From contig WIDE01000152.1 in the NCBI GenBank assembly GCA_015039315.1, positions 24,233-41,632 on the forward strand: a DNA stretch of 17,400 nt, given 5' to 3'. Below the pieces are notes generated by a model, which ran no database searches, was not told where the DNA came from, and was given only the letters and a program-made list of their open reading frames with translations. This DNA is from Clavulina sp. PMI_390. Lineage: Eukaryota; Basidiomycota; Agaricomycetes; Cantharellales; Hydnaceae. The position numbers and the translations under genes were made by a program. Numbering within the stretch: the first letter of the stretch is position 1; each line of letters opens with the position of its first letter. This document shows positions 9,485-17,400 of this stretch, piece by piece.

Positions 9485-10706
9485 CTACTCCATGATAACG
9501 GGAGGTGTATGCACCCAGTCGTCTGGAACGCGGACAGTGGAGTTTATGCGGTACGGTGGCTTCCATTTCTTTCCCCATTCCTGGATCGCGCGAAAGTCTG
9601 CGCATGTCTGTTAAGTTGAGAGCGCCATAGGGCACATTTTGTATGGTTAGGATTTCTGCTCGCGATAATGAATGGAGTAGAGGGTTTGGGATTTACGTGA
9701 ACAACATCGATCTTCGGGCCACTTCTCTTTTGAGCCTCGTCCCACTGCCATACAATGGGAGTGATATCAGGGTTGCACCTATAGTATGTCCAATAGCATT
9801 AGGAAAGTAGAAGATATATTGGAGAAGTAGCAAGCGTACATGAGTGACTCGCGAATCGAGTTGAGACAGTGATCGATATGATCGTACGCTGGGTCATCCG
9901 AGGGAGCGAGCGGTAAGATATCATGAGTGTGAACTTCGCCTTCTCGAGGGCCTTTGACCCTGTGGCGGATCATATCCTAGAGAGAATGATCAAGAAAAGG
10001 TCATAACCCACGAGGTCCGAGAACCGGAGGTGTTTAGTAGATAGGCTCACAAGACAATGTAGTTGATGGAAGACGTCAAGGTCTATAAGGTATCGTGGCT
10101 CGCCTAAGCGCTCAACATCATTTTGAATGCGCTCCGTTCGATTTGGCAGAGCTTCAATCATCTTGCGCGGCAATCCTGCCCATGTATCTTCAAATCCATG
10201 GAGAAGAGTAGACCAATATTATTAGGCAACGTTGGTAGATGCAGGCTGCGATACCCACAAGGCATATATAAGTTAGCCCACAGCATGTCCCTCGCCTCCG
10301 TTCTGGGCCCATGGTATGGGGACGTCTCGGTGAAACGTTTTGAGAGCCTGTGCTGATGAGTTAAGGCCTCGGCAGCAGGTGCTATATCGATAGCGAAAAC
10401 TTGGTATTGATTGACACGCAAGAGTGAACGAGGAATCGTCTCACAGTACACCGGCTTGACCCCTCTCCATTGGATCCGCGTTTGCTGGCTTAGACCGTCA
10501 ATCGCGTTCATCACCCCATAAGTGACAGAGAGAAGCATGTTGAATATGACAGATATGGTAGCGATAAACTTGAGACGGCGATTGCGCTGACGGAGAGATA
10601 TAATGACATCTTCGGGATCATTTTCCTTTTCCCATGGCTCAACTAGAGGTTTGTCTATTGATGCTGAGGTGGTGTCCAGCAGTGGCTCGTATCGACTAGT
10701 TGACAT
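9485..10706 (-). CDS. UstYa-family (DUF3328) oxidative cyclase A
   Basis: Six exons: 10706-10445, 10381-10259, 10187-10051, 9976-9840, 9778-9697, 9607-9485, giving 287 residues. Order: a cytosolic N-terminal tail (YEPLLDT), one membrane segment at about 46-66, the family motif WRGVKPVYSPA (completed across the first splice), SPYHGPRTEARDMLW, then the paired motifs HQLHC (169-173) and HIDHC (207-211), then RESLMCNPDITPIVWQWDEA and VVHTCADF. The two HxxHC motifs are the signature of UstYa proteins, which catalyse oxidative ring formation on ribosomal peptides in ustiloxin, phomopsin and asperipin pathways. It probably works on the precursor at 14356 in the secretory lumen. Exon 2's 3' border (gtgggt donor) is the least certain join. 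The join at 174 (after HQLHCL) and at 220 (in RESLM) are shared with cyclase B. Confidence 0.9.
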
Positions 10707-11026
10707 GCTTTGGGTAGTAAGTATCAGCTAAGGAGGGGAAGGATGATCGCAGGGAGGTAGCAAGGGCTGTCATGTTCAAAGCCCTCGAGTTACGTACTGT
10801 TCGGAGACAAATCGGGGATCCCGAAATCAACATATTCTACCTTATATGGCACGGTGCAGAGCACATGGAGCCGTGTGAAGCTTATACAGACATGCACCTG
10901 AGAGTATGGAAGATAGAGGAACCCCAGATATTGATAACTTGACACAAAAGTACCAGATGTTACTCGGGCGCAGGGGCATAATACCAACCTCGGAGATTAT
11001 TGATAACCGCTGTGCACACCACCACT

Positions 11027-11175
11027 AAGCCACAAGCAGAATCGCTTTCGGCGGCCGATCAGCTCTTCGTGGCCAGAAATCAGTAATAAATAGCACGGGC
11101 GTGCCTGAAATCCGAGGTATTAGTGTGATATGATAGCGTACTCTGGTTAGTAAATCTGGACAAGCCGCACACCAT
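11027..11175. repeat. decayed duplicate segment, copy 1
   Basis: This resembles 11683-11840 in the same orientation, offset about 656-666 bp. Shared anchors in the same order: aagccacaa, the exact 13-mer tcggcggccgatc (11048-11060), a run like atcagtaataaat, gtgat-atagcgtac, and caagccgc. The similarity has small indels and many substitutions, so the duplication is old. The segment sits directly downstream of the UstYa relic. Confidence 0.55.
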
Positions 11176-11211
11176 GCATGCAACTCAAGCAGAATTTTTT
11201 TATTCAAAATT

Positions 11212-11307
11212 TCACCCCTCTGTCCATGGCTCGAGATTCTGACCTAAAGGTTTGTCCGTAAATGTTGAGGGCGTATCGACCAGGGGCTCGTATAGACCAG
11301 AGGACAT
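11212..11307 (-). pseudogene. relic first exon of a third UstYa-family gene
   Basis: On the minus strand an ATG at 11307 opens a 31-codon frame beginning MSSGLYEPLVDTPSTFTDKP and ending in a stop at 11212. It parallels the start of cyclase A (MSTSRYEPLLDTTSASIDKP): the YEPL, DT, and DKPL elements line up, and the nearby EPW is also kept. About 90 bp upstream of both ATGs is recognisably similar too (a purine-rich stretch with gataatcgc versus gatgatcgc). Nothing after the EPW matches: the membrane segment, the PVYSPA motif and both HxxHC motifs are absent, so only the promoter and N-terminus survive. Confidence 0.7.
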
Positions 11308-11682
11308 AACCCAAGCGATGGGGGGAACCGTCGGAGAGGGAGCGGATAATCGCGGAGATGGGATGGTAGGAGCCGCGAGCAGCTAAAGGGTTACACCAGT
11401 GCATCGAAATAGTCTTGGTATACTAAGGGGTTCGACGGCTTTGACGTCTGTATGGGATGGTGCTGGGCACATGTGTTCTTGAGAAGCTGATGGCGGTATG
11501 CAGGGACTGCTCCAAACATTGTGGAGCGCATGGAAGGCCAAAGATTAACACCTTGAGCTATTGAGACCGAAGATTTTGTACACTCCCTGGCGCAGCTGGG
11601 CGATTTGCTACTCGGTACTCGGGTCCAGAGGCAAAACAGCGTATCTGGAAGCTTACGACAAAATTGTATTACGCACGACCCC

Positions 11683-11840
11683 AAGCCACAACTAGACTCC
11701 TCTCGGCGGCCGATCCCTTCTCGATAGTGAAATATCAGCAATAGATTGTGCCACAACATTTCTTTGTGCCTAGGGAGCTCCATGGTAGCTGCGGCGTGAT
11801 AGTGTACCTCCTATGATACCTTTCTGCAAGCCGCTCGGCC
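11683..11840. repeat. decayed duplicate segment, copy 2
   Basis: Partner of copy 1, with aagccacaa at 11683, the exact tcggcggccgatc at 11703-11715, and caagccgctc at 11827. No protein-coding continuity was found in either copy. Confidence 0.55.
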
Positions 11841-12036
11841 ATGGGAAATCCCTCTAGTTGGTTGGTTCAGGGAAGACGTGATGCATCTTTTGTAGATGAC
11901 GGCACAGTAATCACCGAGTAAGGGAATAATGCATATCAGCATCTTCGGAGTTACCACTAGAAAAACCTCCGCGAGGTACAACAGCGAGCAGGGTACAGTT
12001 GAAAGCGAAGCGAGAGAAAAATAAAACCACCGATCA

Positions 12037-13171
12037 CTAATCAACAGGTCGGATCTTGTCGAGATAGCTATAGTCGTAATTGTGCATGGCGTTGACGTCA
12101 ACGGAAACGTAGTTTTCTATCACGTTCTTGTAAGGCTCCTTGGGGTAGACCAGATCATCGGGTGCGTAATGCCAGCGGTCGAATCGGGTTTTGGCGGTAT
12201 ATTTCCTTCCAAATTCCGCGATCGTGTTCCAGTTCTTGCATGTGTGAACATTGGTGAAATGAGGGTCGGAAACCCGAGCCTCAGGGGACCATATCCATCG
12301 ATTTGGAGTTGTATCAGCATTGCACCTGCAGTGAAGATATTAGACTGAGTTTATTTGCTAGTCGAGCGGTTGGGGTAGACGCACATGAGGCTTTCGCGAA
12401 TGCTGTTGGCGCAGTGGTCAAGATGCTCGGTATGATCGACACCGATGTGGAACGTAAGATTATTGCGAGGATAACGATCGGGATACAGGCTCTTCCGCAG
12501 GCCATTCTACACATAGATTCAGAATTCATGGCCTTCCTCATATGATCAGATCATCTTACCAGACAGTGGAGCTGATGGAACACGTCCAGTGTAACCATAT
12601 AGTGATCCTGGTCGTCGTAATATTTCACCGTTGGTCCTTCGAGCTTGGCGGCCATACTCTTCGGAATCCCCGAAAGTCCGACTGTGCCAAGTGAGACAGC
12701 CATGTCAGAGATAAACATTTTCGCGATGGAGTGGTTCCAATACATACATTGATACAGATCGTCCCATGCTTTGTCGACCGCGTCGGTTGGTGGACCCTTG
12801 TACGGAGTGATATCTGGAATGTCAGGGAACCTGACGTAGACATGCTCGATGTTTTCATCGATGGGTGCTAATGGTTGTACAGTGGTCAGAGCGATAAAAG
12901 CGAAGGATAACTTCAAAAGGAGCTCACTCCAGACTGGACGGACGCCATTCCACCGGACGGAGTTCTGAACTCGCTCCCGCACAGCAGCAAGTGCTATCAT
13001 GAAGCAGACATTGGCGACGACAGAAAGACATAGCAAGGCGCGCTCCCAGTTCCATTGGCGCCTGGATGGAAGCTCGTGATGCTGTCTGAAGTCTTCATCC
13101 GCTAAAGTGTCATGATCCAGGCTCGACTTGCTAAGTAGAGGTTGCTGATAAACGGCAGACGAGTCGGGCAT
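12037..13171 (-). CDS. UstYa-family (DUF3328) oxidative cyclase B
   Basis: Five exons: 13171-12928, 12867-12748, 12681-12560, 12506-12385, 12325-12037, giving 298 residues. Order: cytosolic tail, one membrane segment at about 43-64, VRWNGVRPVW joined by splicing to TPIDENIEHVYVRF, TPYKGPPTDAVDKAWDDLY, then HQLHC (157-161), NGLRKSLYP, HLDHC (190-194), RESLMCNADTTP and VHTCKNW. The paired HxxHC motifs mark it as a peptide-cyclising UstYa oxidase. Four of its intron positions and phases match cyclase A, so the two share ancestry, but the sequences are well diverged and B has a longer C-terminal tail rich in Tyr, Asp and Asn while lacking A's last intron. It is the gene nearest the precursor and is transcribed away from it; it probably acts on the precursor in the secretory pathway. 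The start is the first ATG and gives a normal-length tail. Confidence 0.92.
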
Positions 13172-14355
13172 GGTGTGGTTGCACGAGACAAGAGACGAAG
13201 TGAAGGGAGTGTGAGGGGATAGGCGCCGAATGCACGCCCATTCTCGATGCAGTGATACCCAAATACCACCTGGAACTGTTGCTTGAGTGGAATAAGCTGA
13301 ATTGTCATTTTAGGACCATTGAGATGAGATCATGGATTATATAAAGTCATATCAGCTGTACCGCAGCCCTGCTATCAAGCACGCTTTGTATGGGTGCATT
13401 GTCCGATACAGTTGTTGGTGTGAACCATGCGGCTGCAGTTTTCGGGTTGTTGTGATTGTTTGTTTGCCTTTACGCCACTTCCAAAGTTCGAAGCTTCAGA
13501 TCAGTCTGTATTTTTGAGCCTCTGCTCATCTATACTCACTAACGTCTGTTAAAAATCGCTGAGAGATTGAATTTATCAGTCCCTAGTAGCTCGTCTGCCT
13601 ATGACATCTACTAGTATCATATGCTCATCGGCCAACTTCGCTCCACAACGATTATGAATTCGTTCCTGGAGAGGGGTCCCGAGTTTGCATCTGCCAATAT
13701 GACAAATATATTTCTTCGCTATTGATGAATATTGCCTCTGCATGACATGTTTCCTTCATCAGTGCCGCCATCACTGCCATTGCTTCGATGGTAGCTCAGC
13801 CTATTGACTTGTCATCTTGTCGACAACTAGCTCAAGGGTCAACATATTAATCTTTGCATCCGGTATTCACTCCTTCTCCTCGGGACGGGTATAATCCCAG
13901 CTAAGCTGAACTATCGGAGTATAACCACCTTCTCAACACGATGACGAATATGTCGCATCTAGCTTCTCAAATATCGTCTACAAGCGATGTTCAGACTTGA
14001 ATGGAACGAAATTAACTGTGTGGAAGCAACGGGGATCGAAACGCCCGTGTCTTGAAGCTCATTGACAACACCCACATGGCGAACACCCTCAACTCGGGGC
14101 CAACTCTTCCGTAATACCTCGGCCCCAATCGTATCACTTGAGCTGACTGATTAAATTCAATGAAAATCATTATCGTGATCTTTCAGCACTCGTGTCTTCC
14201 CGGTCAGGAGTGAGGGTGCTTGGAGAATATAACGCGCAAGTGGTTGAAGATACGTCCGCGCAGCCCCCTCTCACCGTTCAGGTAGTTATTATCCTCACTA
14301 TTGCAGGTTACTGGGTGTTAATCCCCCTTTCAAACTCTGTAGCCTATTCCTCAAT
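13172..14355. other. divergent promoter region between cyclase B and the precursor gene
   Basis: This 1.18-kb stretch separates two genes transcribed away from each other, so it probably holds both promoters and any cluster-specific operator. A TATA-type tatataaag at 13337-13345 (near-palindromic, so usable by the minus strand) is about 170 bp upstream of cyclase B. A short GC-rich inverted repeat, GGGGCC (14096-14101) and GGCCCC (14121-14126), lies about 230-260 bp upstream of the precursor ATG. No gene is seen; the frame at 13332-13517 has no support. Confidence 0.45.
13337..13345 (-). promoter_or_regulatory. TATA-like element upstream of cyclase B
   Basis: The + strand reads tatataaag; the complement contains TTATATAA, so either strand could use it. 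At about 170 bp from the cyclase B start codon it is a reasonable core promoter candidate. Confidence 0.35.
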
Positions 14356-14801
14356 ATGAAGCCTTCATCGACCATCGTTCTACTTTGTGCTCTCATCTCC
14401 ACTGCTCTCGCAGCCCCAATCAAGGTAAACTTGATGTTGCAACAATCCTTGCCCTTCGCTTATTTAAAAATCTTTTGGCTGTCTGCTGACAGCGCGAGGA
14501 GGCAGTAACCCCCTCGGAAGACGCTGTAACTCCCGTGGATGACCTCCTGAACGGATCATACTACGGCGTTGCGAAGCGCGAGGAAGACATCGCTTCTCCC
14601 ATCGACGAGCTCCTGGATGGCTCCTATTACGGCGTTGCCAAACGCGAGGAGGATGTTGCTTCTCCTATTGACGAGCTCCTGGATGGCTCATACTATGGTG
14701 TCGCTAAGCGTGAGGAGGATGTGGTCTCTCCTGTAGATGACCTGCTCAATGGCTCGTATTATGGAGTGGCTAAACGCGAGGATGGCGCTGAAGCGGCATA
14801 A
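14356..14801 (+). CDS. dikaritin-type RiPP precursor peptide (secreted, Kex2-processed, four core repeats)
   Basis: Two exons, 14356-14424 and 14493-14801, flank a 68-nt intron (gtaaac...gacag, phase 0), giving 125 residues. Residues 1-20 are a clear signal peptide (IVLLCALISTALAA). After APIK the splice makes the first Lys-Arg. Four 22-residue units follow without gaps (31-52, 53-74, 75-96, 97-118). Each has an acidic spacer, roughly EEDxxSPxD(D/E)LL, then (N/D)GSYYGVA and KR. A short tail EDGAEAA ends it. This is the architecture of ustiloxin-type precursors: ER import, Kex2 cutting after KR, and a Tyr-containing core modified by UstYa enzymes, two of which lie upstream. The core most likely lies within GSYYGVA; its exact ends need chemistry. 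All four cores are the same from Gly to Ala, so one main product is expected. Confidence 0.9.
14514..14777 (+). repeat. four tandem 66-bp coding repeats in the RiPP precursor
   Basis: Units at 14514-14579, 14580-14645, 14646-14711 and 14712-14777 have an exact 66-bp period with no indels. Units 2 and 3 are closest (IDELLDGS), while units 1 and 4 share VDDLLNGS. Synonymous differences within the conserved SYYGVAKR stretch (for example tactac, tattac, tactat, tattat) show that the peptide is conserved beyond the DNA, that is, under purifying selection. Confidence 0.95.
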
Positions 14802-17400
14802 TAGCAGGGTTCTGCTCTTACACTGTGCCACACAATGGCGCGACAATGTGAGTATATGATACGAAGTCGGTCGAATGGGAACTCTACACACCTCGCTCAT
14901 TCAATCTTTCAAGATAAGAACACAAATATCGGCCGCAAAATTGTAGCGGTAGATGTCCCTAGGTCGATGCACATGAATCCTTTCTGCCTTAATGCTGTGT
15001 CTGGTTTGCCTGCGTGACCGCTTGGGACAATGAACGCTTTGAACCTCATTTTGGGCTTCTTACGAATTGAATCATTGCCTAGATTCAGAAGTAAGGATGG
15101 CCTGGCAAGCGACCAAATTACCCCAGCGAGAGCGATAAAAAGTCTAACCACAATACGCAATCATGGCTGCTTTATCGTTCCTTGAATTTTTCTTTGCGCT
15201 GTGATGGTTCGTTACTGGTCATTCCTATCACGAAGAAAATCTCGCATACCAACGTAGGATTTACGGTGCGGATCCGTTCCATTAGCTCATCTAACCCCTG
15301 CGCGTTATGTCCTGCGACCAAATGATGGCTGACAGCTTGCTCCTGGAGCGCCGGGTTCGCACAGCTACGCTCTCATAGTCGACCAGACCACCGCTTCGGC
15401 CAGAACTGTGTATTTCGCGCCTATGGTGCGCAGGTTCAAGCTAACGTACCCATATAAAGCGGTAAAATCCATGGATCCAGTTACTGAGAAGTAACGTCGA
15501 CATGGTATAGTGGCTTACCTCCTCTACCGCTGAATAGCTCAAAAGTTCACACCTATCTGATAGAGCGGGATCATATGCTCGTATGTCAGGAGAAACAGTG
15601 GGTTATTATCACATCAATGACGTCAATCGTCGCACCAGCCATTGCTGAGCACCGTCACGTTAGGGGGTGTTCGCGATAGCTCTTTATGGGCTCTTGGTCG
15701 TCACCTACAAGGCTGATGAAGCTTGAAGAGGAGAGGGATCTTCCGCGAGAAAGATATAGTTATCGGAGGCCCAGGAACTATGCAATGATCCGATGATAGT
15801 GGTTCTCACTTAGAGGGATCAGCGAGGATACCATGTACCACCACCTGCAGCTGATACTTGCCAATATAGATAGAATTGGGACCAGTGCGTAGTCCAGTGG
15901 TAAGTTCTTCCGCGGCCGATACTGGTCGCTGTAGGTCACAGGGTCCGATGGGGATTCGCCAGGATTTCAGAGGACTTGGTCATTTTGGATGAAGAGCTTG
16001 AAGGACACTGGCCCTAGCGTCTAGTTCTGCGGATCAATTAATTTCCACAAGCCAAAATCTGCATGAGATTCTCCTACGGAACTGAGAAATAGCGGGAGTA
16101 GTACAGGGTTTGTGATGGGGTAGGCATTAAGATGACTAATCATTAGATCATGAATGGATGCCATTGTGGCGTGATTTACTCAGATACCAGTCGTTAAGTC
16201 ATCACGCAACCAGACACTGATGACACAGCAGTGTTGAGCGAAGAAACTGAGGGTTTCCAAAGACATCCGGAATAGTGGGACGAGTAGAAATACGAGACAA
16301 TCAAGCCACAGGTTAATTTAGTCAAGACCGCTATAATTGTAACTGCGAAGCGCGTGAACGTCCACCGGGACATAGCTTGCTGCTGTCGATGACCGACTTG
16401 ATGGCTCCAACTATGGAGTACTGCAGTGTACGACTGACGGCGGTCCCGTCAATTGAGGAGATATTGGCGGACACTAGGGACCTGGAGCATCGACGGGATA
16501 CGCCGGAGTGAAAAGAATCGGTTCGGTCCTGAGGCTTCAGCGAGTCAGTCATGTCGCTCTCATACCTCTCTTTGGACTATCGATAATCAAAGCTTGAGAG
16601 AATACATACTGATGATCTTGTCTGAAGATCATCTGGATGTTTTGATGGGATTCTTTACAGTCTTCCTCTGTCCGTTCTATTATCATGCCTATGAGACCCA
16701 AACCTTTGGGAAATCGTGGCCTGTGAGGCCCCGAGGCATGTCTCAGGTTGTTTGCGCATGTTTAGTACTTCAGTTCTTCCATTCTAGTCGTAGTCACTCG
16801 AATACAGCGTAATCACGCGTCTCTAGTGCCCGCGACCCCGGAAGATTCCCAGGCTCCTCACCCGAGCCTTACATGGCCAGTGTGCCCACATCGCCAACTA
16901 GAGATTAAATCTCACTGAGTCTATATTTGTTCTGAACCATTCGTCCTAACCTGGCTCTATTGACACTGAGTATCAAGACGGAAATGTCTCCGTATATACC
17001 GACATTAGTGGATAACTGACTCCTCGCCACATGAATCACTCCATAGAACGAATTAAAGAATATAATGCCAGGCACTGTATCACATCACTGAGATGAAAAA
17101 CTCAATGTAAAGCAAGTGGCAGTACTGATGACTTTCGTTCTCGATTGACATATGGATCTGTGCTATTCTTATCTAATTTATGTTCTGGGAGAACACGAGG
17201 TCATTACACGCTGATTCCACGGGGTTGTTCCAAGATATGTTACTGAAAACACCCTATTTTCTTTCGTATATGTGCTCATGATATCTTCACAACATACTTG
17301 CCGCGTCGCTTACCGCACTCCCAATATGATCTGGTGGGACAGGTCGAATAAATTAGGGATTTATATTAATGATTTAACTACAGTTGGGACAAGCCGCGTT
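14802..17400. other. 2.6 kb without a convincing gene
   Basis: No frame here carries a recognisable domain or a credible splice series. The longest open frame (16453-16812, +, 119 codons) has no family signature and irregular composition. The area includes the 3' region of the precursor gene and, around 15885-15965, a stretch resembling internal pol III promoter boxes. If the cluster continues, its next genes lie beyond the right end. Confidence 0.45.

Larger units (their letters stand above)
10707..12036. other. degraded interval between the two UstYa genes
   Basis: There is no complete gene. The interval holds the start region of cyclase A, the N-terminal relic of a further UstYa gene (11212-11307), and two decayed copies of a noncoding segment (about 11027-11175 and 11683-11840). 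Other open frames such as 11391-11783 (-) show no family motif. It looks like the debris of a local duplication. Confidence 0.5.

Noticed and set aside
10158..10258. Unspliced continuation of the cyclase A second exon to a stop at 10158
   Set aside because: It would remove both HxxHC motifs; splicing to 10187 restores AGLPRKM and the complete family order.
11391..11783. 130-codon minus-strand frame in the degraded interval, tested as a UstYa remnant
   Set aside because: No PVYSPA, HxxHC or TC-motif remnants could be found in any frame.
14514..14777. Direct repeats with regular spacing, considered as a CRISPR array or minisatellite
   Set aside because: The repeats are contiguous, in frame, and translate into signal-peptide-led units with Kex2 sites; no spacers exist.
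15502..15560. TGGTATAGTGG followed by agttcacacc, resembling tRNA-Asp A and B boxes
   Set aside because: The B-box match is poor, and no acceptor stem or anticodon arm can be paired.
16453..16812. 119-codon open frame on the + strand
   Set aside because: No domain, no signal peptide, mixed composition with no repeated codon preference, and no supporting splice structure.

Overview
The window is fungal nuclear DNA. Nearly every gene is split by short introns (about 50-90 nt) with GT-AG borders, promoters carry TATA elements and a pyrimidine-rich tract, and the gene families (UstYa/DUF3328 oxidases, a Kex2-processed secreted repeat peptide, fungal GH5 glycanase) are typical of Dikarya. The nine-exon aldo-keto reductases fit an intron-rich lineage, possibly a basidiomycete, but the sequence alone does not settle the phylum. 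Most genes were rebuilt by hand-splicing; exon joins were accepted only when the frame stayed open and family motifs continued across them.

Layout, left to right: the 3' end of a GH5 gene (1-99, +) and a complete tandem paralogue (1256-2568, +); two tandem aldo-keto reductases on the minus strand (2988-4490 and 5747-7223) with identical intron positions over most of their length; a ketopantoate-reductase-like gene (8041-9470, +); a first UstYa-family gene (9485-10706, -); a degraded zone holding an N-terminal relic of another UstYa gene (11212-11307, -) and a decayed noncoding duplication; a second UstYa-family gene (12037-13171, -); and, after a 1.2 kb intergenic region, a small + strand gene (14356-14801) encoding a signal peptide plus four perfectly spaced 22-residue repeats, each ending in SYYGVA-KR. 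From 14802 to the end I see no convincing gene.

The centre of interest is the right half: a dikaritin (ustiloxin/asperipin-type) RiPP locus. The repeat peptide is the likely precursor. Kex2 would cut after each Lys-Arg, and the two UstYa proteins, each with paired HxxHC motifs and an N-terminal membrane anchor, would oxidatively cyclise the Tyr-containing core. The core Y-G-V-A places a beta-branched residue two positions after Tyr, as in the ustiloxin core Y-A-I-G, and an extra adjacent Tyr recalls asperipin. The KPR-like and AKR genes could be reductive tailoring enzymes or unrelated neighbours. No tyrosinase, FMO, peptidase, transporter or regulator is visible here. The GH5 pair on the left is probably outside the cluster.
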